Origin: Kitasatospora sp. CB01950
GTDB taxonomy: Bacteria; Actinomycetota; Actinomycetes; Streptomycetales; Streptomycetaceae
Assembly (NCBI RefSeq): GCF_001905465.1
Contig: NZ_LISX01000005.1
Coordinates: 243,300 to 307,299, forward strand
Reading direction: 5' to 3'
DNA: 64,000 nt
Both the position numbers and the translations under genes were made by a program. The first letter of the stretch is position 1. Each line of letters begins with the position of its first letter. Shown here in pieces: positions 28,265 through 38,603 of the stretch. Below the pieces are notes generated by a model that made no database searches, was not told the DNA's origin, and worked only from the letters and a program-made list of their open reading frames with translations.

Positions 28265-29344
28265 ATGCTCAGCATCGGCGAGACGGCCCGCGCCAGCGGC
28301 CTGAGCGTCAGCGCCCTGCGTTTCTACGACGGCGCCGGCGTCTTCGCCCCCGCCGCCGTGGACCCGCACACGGGCTACCGCTGGTACGCGAACGAGCAAC
28401 TGCCGGACGCCCGCCTGCTGGCCCGCCTGCGCCGTGTCGGCATGCCGCTCGCCGGCATCACCAGGGTCCTGACCGGCACCCCGGCCGAGGCCCGCGCCGA
28501 GCTGGACGCGCACCTGCGCCGCCTGGAGGACGGCCTCTCCGATGCCCGCCGTGAACTCTCCACCGTCCGCGCCTTGCTCGATTCCAGGGAGTTCCCCGTG
28601 CCCCAGACCCGCCTGACCGTCCCCGCCGCCCGCCTCGCCGCGGCCCTGGACGCCGTCCGTTTCGCCGCTCCGTCCGACGCCGCCGTGCCCGCCGTCGCGG
28701 GGATCTTCCTGGACGTGGAGGACGGCGTCCTGCACCTGGTCGCCACCGACCGCTACCGTCTGGCGGTCGCCGACTGTCCGGCCACCCTGGACGGCCCGGC
28801 CGTCTCCGCCCTCCTCCCGACCGCCCTCGCCGACGCCGCCCGCGCCCTCCTCACCGGCACCGCAACCGATACCGATACCGATACCGGCACCGGCACCGGC
28901 ACCGGCGGGACCGAAGCCGAACTCGTCATCGACGAAGCCCAGTTCACCATCCGCGCGGCCGGCCGCGAGCTCTCCGGCGAGCGCGCCGACCACGACTTCC
29001 CGGACTACCGCCGCCTGGTCCGGCTGGAGCCCACCCACCGGCTGACCCTGAGCGCCGACCAGCTGCGCAGCATGCTCGCCGCCACCGGGGAGTCCACCGT
29101 GACCCGCTCCCAGGACGGCGTCGACTTCCCCGTCACGGCGGTCACCGCCACCGCCGCCGACGCCCTCCCCGGCAGCACCGCCCCGGCCGAGCTACTGGTC
29201 CACGTCAACCGCGACTTCCTCCTCGAAGCCATCGGCGGCGCCGACCAGCTGATCCTCGAACTGACCGGCCCCATCGCCCCGTTGGCCATCCGCTTCCCGT
29301 CCCGCGAGGACACCTTCTCGCTCCTGATGCCCACCCGCCGCTGA
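28265..29344 (+). CDS. MerR-family DNA-binding domain fused to a DNA sliding-clamp (DnaN)-like region
   Basis: The 359-residue protein starts with a MerR winged helix (MLSIGETARASGLSVSALRFYDGAGVF...YRWYANEQ, residues 1-70) and a dimerising helix (about 75-108). From about residue 112 it resembles the second and third domains of the polymerase III beta clamp: ATDRYRLAVADCP, DFPDYRRLV, and a C-terminal VNRDFLLEAIGG...LAIRFPSRED then TFSLLMPTRR. No effector cysteines are seen. MerR proteins activate promoters, while beta clamps form DNA rings. The clamp part could bind a ligand or a clamp-interacting protein. The ATG has GGAG seven bases upstream. Confidence 0.88.
   Translation: MLSIGETARASGLSVSALRFYDGAGVFAPAAVDPHTGYRWYANEQLPDARLLARLRRVGMPLAGITRVLTGTPAEARAELDAHLRRLEDGLSDARRELSTVRALLDSREFPVPQTRLTVPAARLAAALDAVRFAAPSDAAVPAVAGIFLDVEDGVLHLVATDRYRLAVADCPATLDGPAVSALLPTALADAARALLTGTATDTDTDTGTGTGTGGTEAELVIDEAQFTIRAAGRELSGERADHDFPDYRRLVRLEPTHRLTLSADQLRSMLAATGESTVTRSQDGVDFPVTAVTATAADALPGSTAPAELLVHVNRDFLLEAIGGADQLILELTGPIAPLAIRFPSREDTFSLLMPTRR
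28864..28907 (+). repeat. Hexanucleotide repeats (ACCGAT)n(ACCGGC)n encoding a Thr-Asp/Thr-Gly linker
   Basis: Three ACCGAT units run directly into four ACCGGC units, preceded by a related ACCGCA. They encode TDTDTDTGTGTGTG inside the clamp-like half of the MerR fusion, between its two sub-domains. The length is a multiple of six, so copy-number change keeps frame. Confidence 0.9.
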
Positions 29345-29364
29345 CCCCTCCCGGCACACGAAAA

Positions 29365-29406
29365 GGCCGCCCGGCCGGAAGAGGAACCTCTCCCGGCCGG
29401 GCGGCC
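29365..29406. terminator. Bidirectional stem-loop terminator
   Basis: A 14-bp perfect stem, GGCCGCCCGGCCGG (29365-29378) with CCGGCCGGGCGGCC (29393-29406), closes a short loop with an inner GAGG/CCTC pairing. AAAA precedes it on the plus strand. It serves the convergent MerR-clamp and MFS genes. Confidence 0.9.
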
Positions 29407-29417
29407 GTGCGCGCCCG

Positions 29418-30695
29418 TCAGGCCACCGCCTCCAGCTCCCGCAGCTCGCGCTGCGGCACGGCGATCACCCGGACGTTGTCCTGCGCGGGCGTCAGGAAGC
29501 CGCGCAGGCGGACGGCGAGGGCGACGATCAGCAGGGTGCAGACGGCCATCGCGGCCAGGTACAGCGGCCAGGTGCCGGAGCCGACCAGCAGGACGCCGAC
29601 GGCGGGGCCGACCGCGACGGCGGTCTGCTTCACCAGGGCGTAGCCGGAGTTGTAGGTGCCGAGCAGCCGGGTCGGGGCGAGGTCCGCGACGATCGGGCCC
29701 ATGGTGGGCGCGAGCAGGGACTCGCCGACGCCGAACAGGGCGTAGATCGCGACGATCGCGACCGTCGCGGCCACCACGTCCTCACGGATCAGGCCGGCCA
29801 CCGCGGCCATGCCCCAGGCGGCGAGCCAGACCACGCCGGCGGCGGCCATCGCGGTGGTGCGGCGACGGCGCTCGGTGATCCGGACCACGAACATCTGCAG
29901 CACCACGATGGTCAGCGCGTTGGCGCCGATCGCCAGGCCCAGGACGGAGGGCGCGATCCCGACGGTGTGGGTGGCGAACGCGGCGACGCCGGACTCGAAC
30001 TGGCCGTAGCAGGTGAAGAAGATCAGCCCGGCGAGCAGGCACAGCCGCAGCATCGCCTTGTCGGCGACCAGCGCCCGCAGCCCGCTGCCCTTGCCGGAGG
30101 CGGCGGCCGCGCCGCCCGGCTCGACCTCCGCCGCCGGCATCTTCGCGGTGCCGGTGACGGCGGCCAGGCCGAGGAAGGTCAGCGCCTCGATGGTGAACAG
30201 CCTGGTCAGGCTGGCCGGGTCCGCGGTGTCGACGATCTGGCCGCCGACCAGCGCACCGATGCCCATGCCCAGGTTGACCAGGGTGAACTGGAGCGCGAAG
30301 GCGCGGGAGCGCTGGGCCTTGCGGGTGCAGCGGACGATCATCGTGGCCAGCGCGGGCTGACAGGTGGTGACGCCGGCGCCGAACAGGAACGAGGAGACCA
30401 GCAGCGCGGGCGTGCCCGTGGCCTGGCCGAAGGCGAACGCACCGGCGGCGGCCATCGCGGTGCCGGCCAGCAGCACCGGGCGCGGACCGTACCGGTCGAT
30501 GCCGCGGCCGGTGAACGGCAGCACGGCGAACGCGGCGAGCGCGAACACGGTGAACACCGCGCCGGCCGCCGCGGAACCGAGGCCGCGCACCTCGTTCACG
30601 TACACGAACATGTACGGCAGCGTGAAGCCGCTGCCGAACGCGCTCAGTGCGTTGCCGACCTGGACGCGACGCAGTCGGCCGCCCCACTCCTTCAC
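29418..30695 (-). CDS. MFS transporter
   Basis: The 425-residue protein has twelve predicted membrane helices and the major-facilitator motif A variant FTGRGIDRYGPRPVLLAG between helices 2 and 3. The second-half counterpart is less conserved. Drug-efflux carriers of this type are frequently paired with a MarR regulator, as here: a marR gene diverges 140 bp away. The substrate is unknown. The GTG start follows GAGGGG. Confidence 0.9.
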   Translation of the reverse strand: MKEWGGRLRRVQVGNALSAFGSGFTLPYMFVYVNEVRGLGSAAAGAVFTVFALAAFAVLPFTGRGIDRYGPRPVLLAGTAMAAAGAFAFGQATGTPALLVSSFLFGAGVTTCQPALATMIVRCTRKAQRSRAFALQFTLVNLGMGIGALVGGQIVDTADPASLTRLFTIEALTFLGLAAVTGTAKMPAAEVEPGGAAAASGKGSGLRALVADKAMLRLCLLAGLIFFTCYGQFESGVAAFATHTVGIAPSVLGLAIGANALTIVVLQMFVVRITERRRRTTAMAAAGVVWLAAWGMAAVAGLIREDVVAATVAIVAIYALFGVGESLLAPTMGPIVADLAPTRLLGTYNSGYALVKQTAVAVGPAVGVLLVGSGTWPLYLAAMAVCTLLIVALAVRLRGFLTPAQDNVRVIAVPQRELRELEAVA

Positions 30696-30835
30696 TGCAC
30701 ACCCCTCAAAGACACCGGAGCCGGGCCTCGACAGCCACGGCTTTACCTCGCAAGATTTCAGACCTAAAGTCTAAGCATGGAAACCTTAACGAGTCAAAGG
30801 CTTAACAGGTGCACCATGCGTGGAACAATGACCGT
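30696..30835. promoter_or_regulatory. Divergent MFS/marR promoter with candidate operator repeats
   Basis: This 140-bp stretch is much more AT-rich than its surroundings. It holds an imperfect dyad AGACCTAAAGTCT (30760-30772) and a pair of direct CTTAAC repeats (around 30785 and 30801). MarR proteins bind such sites overlapping both promoters. The exact operator cannot be fixed. Confidence 0.4.
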
Positions 30836-31399
30836 ATGAGCGCACGCAGAGCGGAGCCCGCCAGCCCCACCGAACTCGGCATCGCCGAGCAGGTGGCCCT
30901 CTACCAGCGGGAATTCCCCACCGTGGACCCCCAGGTGGAGACCATCGTCTCCTCCCTCTCCCGCCTCAACCGCCGGATGAACGTGGCCTACAGCCGCCAG
31001 CTGGCCACCCTCGGCATCACCAACGCCGAGTGGGAGGTGCTCAAGGCGCTGGTCTTCGCCGGCAGCCCGTACCGGCTCGGCCCGGGCGAGCTCGCCAAGC
31101 GGCTCGGCCTGACCCCGGCCGCGATGACCCACCGGATCGACCGGATGGTCGCCGACGGCCTGGTCACCCGGGACCGCGACGAGGCCAACCGGGTCCGGGT
31201 GATCATCGAGCTCACCCCGGTCGGCCGCGACAAGTGGATCGAGCTGATGCGGATGGCCGCGGTCTTCGAGGCCGACGTGCTCCAGGACGTCCCCGCCGAG
31301 GCCCGCCCCGAGCTGGCCGCGACGCTCACCCGGATGCTGCGCCGGATCGAGGAGTCCCAGCCGGACGCCCTCGGCCGCACCGACGACCTGACCTGCTGA
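30836..31399 (+). CDS. MarR-family transcriptional regulator
   Basis: The 187-residue protein has the winged-helix core NAEWEVLKALVFAG...LGPGELAKRLGLTPAAMTHRIDRMVADGLVTRDRDEANRVRVIIELT, with flanking dimerisation helices. MarR proteins are usually repressors released by phenolic ligands or drugs. Divergence from the MFS transporter gene indicates that the transporter is its target. No strong ribosome site precedes ATG 30836; an upstream in-frame GTG at 30809 is less likely. Confidence 0.9.
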   Translation: MSARRAEPASPTELGIAEQVALYQREFPTVDPQVETIVSSLSRLNRRMNVAYSRQLATLGITNAEWEVLKALVFAGSPYRLGPGELAKRLGLTPAAMTHRIDRMVADGLVTRDRDEANRVRVIIELTPVGRDKWIELMRMAAVFEADVLQDVPAEARPELAATLTRMLRRIEESQPDALGRTDDLTC

Positions 31400-31467
31400 C
31401 CGGTCCGTCGGCCACGCATCCCACCCGTCGGCAACGAACCCCGCCCGCCCGCAACGCGCACAACGGA

Positions 31468-31507
31468 ACGAGGGGCGCAAGGAGAGAGATCTCCTTGCGC
31501 CCCTCGT
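31468..31507. terminator. Bidirectional stem-loop terminator (18-bp perfect stem)
   Basis: An 18-base arm, ACGAGGGGCGCAAGGAGA (31468-31485), pairs perfectly with 31490-31507 around a GAGA tetraloop. It lies between the convergent marR and chitinase genes. Confidence 0.95.
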
Positions 31508-31533
31508 CCGTCGAGAGGTCAGTCAGAAGTCAT

Positions 31534-33351
<1,818 letters not shown>

Positions 33352-33498
33352 GGCTGCGTGACTCCTGGTTGTGGGGGTCCTGACAAACCCGGATACGAAC
33401 CGTGCGAGGTGGGGCCGCACAGCCAGGGGCATGACAGGGGGAATCGAAGCGTTGGCCTGCAAAAACGCCAGGTACGGGATAAGCCGAACCGGCGCCGG

Positions 33499-33563
33499 TG
33501 GTCTGAACCACCGACGCCGGCCCAGGGGCTCCCTGCACCTGCCAAGTAAAATGGACTAGACCA
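33499..33563 (-). promoter_or_regulatory. Pair of DasR-responsive (dre-like) elements in the chitinase promoter
   Basis: Two 12-bp near-palindromes match the core TGGTCTAGACCA of the DasR site: TGGTCTGAACCA at 33499-33510 (two central mismatches) and TGGTCTAGTCCA on the minus strand of 33552-33563 (one mismatch). Paired 12-bp direct repeats of this type are known in Streptomyces chitinase promoters. DasR is a GntR repressor released by GlcNAc phosphates. Confidence 0.75.
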
Positions 33564-33621
33564 ACTCGACCGTCAAGAGCGGGATCTGACGCTTACGCCC
33601 CGCTTAAGGTTCGGTGACCGA

Positions 33622-34140
33622 TCAGTACCGCAGCGCATTCGCCACCACAGGTGTCACGGGAGCGTTCAACGAACGGTTGCTGTGCGCCGTGGCCTGCGCA
33701 GTCGCCCCGGCAGCCACTTCCGGCACCGTCACCACGGTGGCGTCCAGCAGGTTCCCGGAGGCGTCGTCGAAGTTGACTTGAATCGTGTACTTGCCGGGCT
33801 GGGAGCCGTGGTTGGTGACCGTCACCGGCACCGAGAGCTTCCCGTCCGACTCGGTGGTCGCCGACCCCAGCGACACGTCGCCCTTCGCGTTCAGCCCGCC
33901 CTTGACGCTCGCCAGCGCCGAGGACGCGGCCGCCTGCGCGGACTCGCCGGCCGAGGCCGCCGCCGAGCCGATCTTCGCCGTCGCCGACCCCGCGGCCGAG
34001 GCCAGCGCCGATTTCCCGCCCTCCAGCGCCGAGGACGCGGCCGGGGTCGGATTGCCGCTCGAGGTGCAGCCCGTCAGCGCCGCCGAACCCAGCAGTACGG
34101 CCGCCGCCAAGCCGGCGACCGCCCGGATCTGTCGCTCCAT
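33622..34140 (-). CDS. Lipoprotein with FxLYD-like beta domain
   Basis: The 172-residue protein has a lipoprotein signal with lipobox LTGC (cysteine at about residue 25). An Ala/Ser-rich helical stretch is followed by a small beta domain (LSVPVTVTNHGSQPGKYTIQ...ATVVTVPEVAAGATAQATAHSNR) of the FxLYD type found in many exported actinobacterial proteins. It is attached to the outer face of the membrane. The function is unknown. AGGAAGG lies upstream of the ATG. It follows the DoxX gene by 29 bp and is probably cotranscribed with it. Confidence 0.88.
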   Translation of the reverse strand: MERQIRAVAGLAAAVLLGSAALTGCTSSGNPTPAASSALEGGKSALASAAGSATAKIGSAAASAGESAQAAASSALASVKGGLNAKGDVSLGSATTESDGKLSVPVTVTNHGSQPGKYTIQVNFDDASGNLLDATVVTVPEVAAGATAQATAHSNRSLNAPVTPVVANALRY

Positions 34141-34169
34141 CAGTGGTCCTTCCTTTCGTCTCGCGGCGC

Positions 34170-34733
<564 letters not shown>

Positions 34734-34852
34734 GGTGTTGTCCCTGGGTGTGGAAGTGAAGACCGTAGGGCCCATCCCAGCGTGTGCACCGCCCTCGTTC
34801 GACCCGGCGAACCCATCCGGGCGACCCGACCCACCCCGCAGGGAGACTCCCG

Positions 34853-35170
34853 ATGCCCACCGCACCGCAGCCGCCCGAGTACGTCCTGCACGGCGCCCGG
34901 GTCACCGGCGAACCCGGGTTCTGGGCCGAACTCGGCCGTGCCGTGCACGCCCCCGACGGCTACTACGGCAAGAACCTCGACGCCCTCGCCGACATGCTGC
35001 GCGGCGGCTTCACCCCCGAGCCTCCGTTCGTGCTGATCTGGCGCGACGCGCTGCGCTCCGCCCAGGTGCTCACCCGCCGGGTGATCGGCCCCGACGAGGA
35101 GGAACGTTCCTACTTCGACGCCGTCCTCGACGTGCTGCGCCAGGGTGGCGTCACCGTTCGGCTGCGCTGA
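34853..35170 (+). CDS. Barstar-family protein (ribonuclease-inhibitor fold)
   Basis: The 105-residue cytoplasmic protein matches barstar: LHGARVTGEPGFWAELGRAVHAPDGYYGKNLDALADML, then FVLIWRDA and a final beta strand VTVRLR. The YYGxNLDAL motif contains the residues that plug the barnase active site. Barstar-like genes are common in Streptomyces without an adjacent ribonuclease, and none is visible here, so it may neutralise a secreted RNase encoded elsewhere or have another partner. GGGAG precedes the ATG. Confidence 0.9.
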   Translation: MPTAPQPPEYVLHGARVTGEPGFWAELGRAVHAPDGYYGKNLDALADMLRGGFTPEPPFVLIWRDALRSAQVLTRRVIGPDEEERSYFDAVLDVLRQGGVTVRLR

Positions 35171-35187
35171 CGACCCATCATGGGCGC

Positions 35188-35826
35188 ATGTCGGCGATCA
35201 ACCTGAGCACCGTCTTCGTCACCTTCTTCGCCGTGGTCGGCCCGCCCAAGGTCCTGCTGGCCTTCGCCCAGCTCAGCCAGACCCGCACCCCCGCCGAGCT
35301 GCGCCGGCTCACCCTGGTGTCCTCGCTGGTCGCGGCACTGGTCGGCCTGGTGCTGGCGTACAGCGCGGACGTCATGGCGGCGCTGTTCCACATCTCCGAC
35401 CAGTCGCTGCAGATCGCCGGCGGGGTGATCTTCTTCATCTACGCCGTGGCGCTGGTGCTCGGCGTCCACCTCGGCGGCGGCCGCAGCGAGGGCCACCTCG
35501 CCAATCCCGTCGCCGACGGCATCCGCGAGCTGCTGCTGCCGTACGTGGCCAGCCCGTTGGCGATCACCGCGCTGCTGGTCGAGTCGCTCACCCGGGACAC
35601 CTTCGAGTGGCACTCCACGGTCGCCGCCATGTACGTCGCGGTGATCGCCCTGGACTGCCTGTCCGTGCTGCTGCTCGCCCCGCTGCTGCGGGCCAGCCGG
35701 CGCACCTCGCTGGAGGTGCTGTCCCGGCTGCTCGGACTGCTGCTGGCCGCCGTCGGCGTGGAGATGTTCCTGTACGGCCTGGAGAGCCTCGGCGTGCACC
35801 TCGCCCCGTCCGCGAACGGCCACTGA
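35188..35826 (+). CDS. MarC-family integral membrane protein
   Basis: The 212-residue protein has six membrane helices with MarC features: STVFVTFFAVVGPPKVLLAFAQLSQ, a central helix pair around LQIAGGVIFFIYAVALVLG, and PLAITALLVES. It was once thought to confer drug resistance, but the function of the family is not established. It starts 17 bp after the barstar stop with no clear ribosome site, suggesting coupling or weak expression. Its stop is 10 bp from the convergent Lrp gene. Confidence 0.87.
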   Translation: MSAINLSTVFVTFFAVVGPPKVLLAFAQLSQTRTPAELRRLTLVSSLVAALVGLVLAYSADVMAALFHISDQSLQIAGGVIFFIYAVALVLGVHLGGGRSEGHLANPVADGIRELLLPYVASPLAITALLVESLTRDTFEWHSTVAAMYVAVIALDCLSVLLLAPLLRASRRTSLEVLSRLLGLLLAAVGVEMFLYGLESLGVHLAPSANGH

Positions 35827-35836
35827 ACGGCCGGGC

Positions 35837-36271
35837 TCAGGACGCCGGGATCGCCCGCCACGGGACCGGGCTGGAGAGGATCATCGAGCTGGTCGGCTGC
35901 CCGTAGCCGCCCAGCCGGTCGGTCAGCCGCTCGAAGGCCGGCATGTCCGGGACGCCGACCAGCAGGACGCAGCACGCGCCGCCGGTCACCCGGTGCAGCT
36001 GGAACACCTCCGGCCAGTGCGCGACCTCCGGGTCGCGCAGCACGCAACGCGGGCCGTAGCACTGCACCGTCACCAGGGCCATCACCGCCGCCCCGGCCTT
36101 CGCCGGGTCCAGGTGCGCGTGGTAGCCGGTGATCACGCCGTCCGACTCCAGCCGGCGCACCCGCTCGGCCACCGCCGGCGGCGACAGGTTCACCCGGCGG
36201 GACAGCTCGTTGTACGACAGCCGCGCGTCGGCCTGGAGTTCGGCCAGCAGCAGCCGGTCCACCGCGTCCAT
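35837..36271 (-). CDS. Lrp/AsnC-family regulator of the kynurenine genes
   Basis: The 144-residue protein has an N-terminal helix-turn-helix (DRLLLAELQADARLSYNELSRRVNLSPPAVAERVRRLESDGVI) and a RAM ligand-binding domain with VFQLHRVTGGACCVLLVGVPDMPAFERL. Lrp/AsnC proteins form octamers that sense amino acids. It diverges from kynA-kynU 167 bp away, so tryptophan or a kynurenine intermediate is the likely signal. I chose ATG 36271 because AAAGGAG lies six bases upstream; GTG 36292 is the longer option. Confidence 0.92.
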   Translation of the reverse strand: MDAVDRLLLAELQADARLSYNELSRRVNLSPPAVAERVRRLESDGVITGYHAHLDPAKAGAAVMALVTVQCYGPRCVLRDPEVAHWPEVFQLHRVTGGACCVLLVGVPDMPAFERLTDRLGGYGQPTSSMILSSPVPWRAIPAS

Positions 36272-36438
36272 CGTCGGCTCCTTTGCGTTCACCAGGCGAT
36301 CGGGGTGAAGTGCCTTTCGAACGGCAGGGCATTGCCGCCGATCGGGCTACGACGCCCATTCAAGAGCAGGCCGCCGCGCCGCACAATGGTGGCGCCCCGC
36401 CGCACTCCCGGAGCGGGCGGAACCAGGAGGTACCGGCC

Positions 36439-37266
36439 ATGACCGGGAAGACCCACCAGCCGCACCTGCGGTTCGGCAGCGATCAGGCGCCCGACGCGAG
36501 CACCCCGTACGCCCAGTACGTGCACCTGGCCGAGCTGCACTCGCTCCAGCAGCCGGTCTCCGCCGAGCCCGCGGAGTACACGTTCATCGTCGCCACCCAG
36601 GTGATGGAGCTGCTGTTCGACCTGCTGCACCGCGAGTGGACCGCCGCCCGGGCCGCGCTGCGCGAGGACGACCTGACCGCCGCGGGCGACGCGCTGCGCC
36701 GCGGTCAGCACACCCAGGACGTGCTGGTCTCCTCCTGGGACCTGCTGGCCGCCATGACGCCCGGCGAGTTCAACGCGTTCCGGCCGGTGCTCGGCGAGGC
36801 GTCCGGCTTCCAGTCCTCGACGTTCCTGCTGCTGGAGTTCCTGCTCGGCCACAAGAGCGAACGCCTGCTGACCATGTACCAGGACTCCCCCGCCGAGTAC
36901 GACGAGCTGTTCGCCGCGCTGCGCACGCCCAGCCTGTACGACGAGGCGCTGGCCGTCCTCGCCCGGCGCGGCCTGGAGATACCCGCGGCTCCCGCCGGCT
37001 CCCGCCGCGAGCACGACGACGCCGTCGAGGCCGCCTGGCGGGCCGTGTACAGCGACCCGGAGCTGGCCGACCTGGCCCGCCTCGGCGAGGCGCTGCTCGA
37101 CACCGCCGAGCGGGTCACCCGCTGGCGGCAGCGCCACTACTCGGCCGTCAAGCGCACCATGGGCGGCAAGCCCGGCACCGGCGGCTCCTCCGGCCTGAGC
37201 TGGCTCAAGCACTCCGCCGACCAGGACGTCTTCCCCGAACTGTGGTCAGTCAGGAACGAACTGTGA
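36439..37266 (+). CDS. kynA: Tryptophan 2,3-dioxygenase
   Basis: The 275-residue cytoplasmic heme enzyme opens the indole ring of tryptophan to N-formylkynurenine. Family motifs include the heme-region QYVHLAELHSLQQP, then EYTFIVATQVMELLFDLLHRE, FNAFRPVLGEASGFQSSTFLLLEFLLG and the active-site ending WRQRHYSAVKRTMGGKPGTGGSSGLSWLK. AGGAGG precedes the ATG. It overlaps kynU by four bases. No formamidase gene is visible beside it. Confidence 0.96.
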   Translation: MTGKTHQPHLRFGSDQAPDASTPYAQYVHLAELHSLQQPVSAEPAEYTFIVATQVMELLFDLLHREWTAARAALREDDLTAAGDALRRGQHTQDVLVSSWDLLAAMTPGEFNAFRPVLGEASGFQSSTFLLLEFLLGHKSERLLTMYQDSPAEYDELFAALRTPSLYDEALAVLARRGLEIPAAPAGSRREHDDAVEAAWRAVYSDPELADLARLGEALLDTAERVTRWRQRHYSAVKRTMGGKPGTGGSSGLSWLKHSADQDVFPELWSVRNEL

Positions 37267-38510
37267 CAACGACTCGCACCGTGCCCCCCACCCGCGACGA
37301 GTGCGCCGCGCGGGACGCCGCCGACCCGCTGCACCCGCTGCGCGAGCAGTTCGCGCTGCCCGAGGGCGTGCTGTACCTGGACGGGAACTCGCTCGGCGCG
37401 CTGCCCCGGCGCACGCCCGGCCACCTGGCGAAGGTGGTGGCCGAGGAGTGGGGCACCGGCCTGATCCGGTCCTGGAACGACGCCGGCTGGTTCCACCAGC
37501 CCGGCCGGCTCGGCGACCGGCTCGGCGCGCACCTGCTGGGCGCGGCCGCCGGACAGGTGGTGGTCTGCGACTCCACCTCCGTCAACCTGTTCAAGGTGCT
37601 CGGCGCTGCGCTGCGGCTGCGGCCCGGGCGGCACGCGCTGGTCGCGGAGCGGGACGCGTTCCCCACCGACCTGTACATCGCGGACGGGCTGGCCGGCCTG
37701 CACCCGGGCGCCCGCCCGGTGCTGGTGGACTCGGCGGCGCGGCTGGACGACGTACTCGACGCGGACACCGCGGTGGTGCTGCTGTCGCACGTGGACTACC
37801 GCACCGGCGAGCTGCTCGACATGGCCGCCGTCACCGAGCGCATCCACCGCGCCGGGGCGCTCGCCGTCTGGGACCTGTGCCACACCGCCGGCGCGCTGCC
37901 GATCGAACTGGACGCGGCGGGCGTGGACTTCGCGGTCGGCTGCGGCTACAAGTACCTGAACGGCGGACCGGGCGCGCCCGCGTTCCTGTACGCCGCCGAG
38001 CGCCACCACCCGGACGCCCGGCAGCCGTTGACCGGCTGGTTCGGCCACGCCCGGCAGTTCGACTTCGAGCCGGGCTACCGGCCCGCCGAGGGCGTCACCC
38101 GCTTCCTCACCGGGACGCCGCCGGTGCTCGGGCTGGCCGCGCTGGAGTCCTCGCTCGACGTGTGGGAGCTGGCCGATCCAGCGGCGGTGCGCGCCAAGAG
38201 CCTGGAACTCTCCGATCTCTTCCTGGAGTTGACGGCCGATCTGGACGTGGCGTCGGTGACGCCCGAACAGCACCCGCGACGCGGCAGCCAGGTGGCACTG
38301 CGGCACCCGGAGGGCCACCGGATCGTCCAGGCGCTGATCGCCCGCGGCGTGATCGGCGACTTCCGCGCGCCGGACCTGATGCGCTTCGGCTTCACCCCGC
38401 TGTACCTGTCCCGGGCGGAGGTGCACGACGCGGCGACGGCGCTGCGCGAGGTGCTGGCCTCCGGGGAGTGGCGCGAGGACCGGTTCGCCCGCCGCGGCGA
38501 CGTCACCTGA
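37263..38510 (+). CDS. kynU: Kynureninase
   Basis: The 415-residue PLP enzyme converts kynurenine to anthranilate and alanine. Motifs are LYLDGNSLGALPR at the N-terminus, SWNDAGWFHQPGRLGDRL, VCDSTSVNLFK, LSHVDYRTGELLDM, the aspartate of WDLCHTAGALPIELD and the PLP lysine in GCGYKYLNGGPGAPAF. GTG overlaps the kynA stop (GTGA). The pair makes anthranilate from tryptophan, for catabolism or as a precursor of secondary metabolites. Confidence 0.96.
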   Translation: MTTTRTVPPTRDECAARDAADPLHPLREQFALPEGVLYLDGNSLGALPRRTPGHLAKVVAEEWGTGLIRSWNDAGWFHQPGRLGDRLGAHLLGAAAGQVVVCDSTSVNLFKVLGAALRLRPGRHALVAERDAFPTDLYIADGLAGLHPGARPVLVDSAARLDDVLDADTAVVLLSHVDYRTGELLDMAAVTERIHRAGALAVWDLCHTAGALPIELDAAGVDFAVGCGYKYLNGGPGAPAFLYAAERHHPDARQPLTGWFGHARQFDFEPGYRPAEGVTRFLTGTPPVLGLAALESSLDVWELADPAAVRAKSLELSDLFLELTADLDVASVTPEQHPRRGSQVALRHPEGHRIVQALIARGVIGDFRAPDLMRFGFTPLYLSRAEVHDAATALREVLASGEWREDRFARRGDVT

Positions 38511-38515
38511 CGCAC

Positions 38516-38553
38516 CGAACGGCCGGTCCTCCCAGGGGAGTTCCGGCCGTTCG
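38516..38553. terminator. Bidirectional stem-loop terminator
   Basis: CGAACGGCCGG (38516-38526) pairs with CCGGCCGTTCG (38543-38553), with additional pairing of CTCCC and GGGAG inside the loop. It lies between kynU and the convergent sortase-substrate gene. Confidence 0.9.
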
Positions 38554-38603
38554 ACTCAGCGGCTGCGCGTCGTCGGTGGTGGCGTGCCGTCAGTGGCGTG
38601 CCG

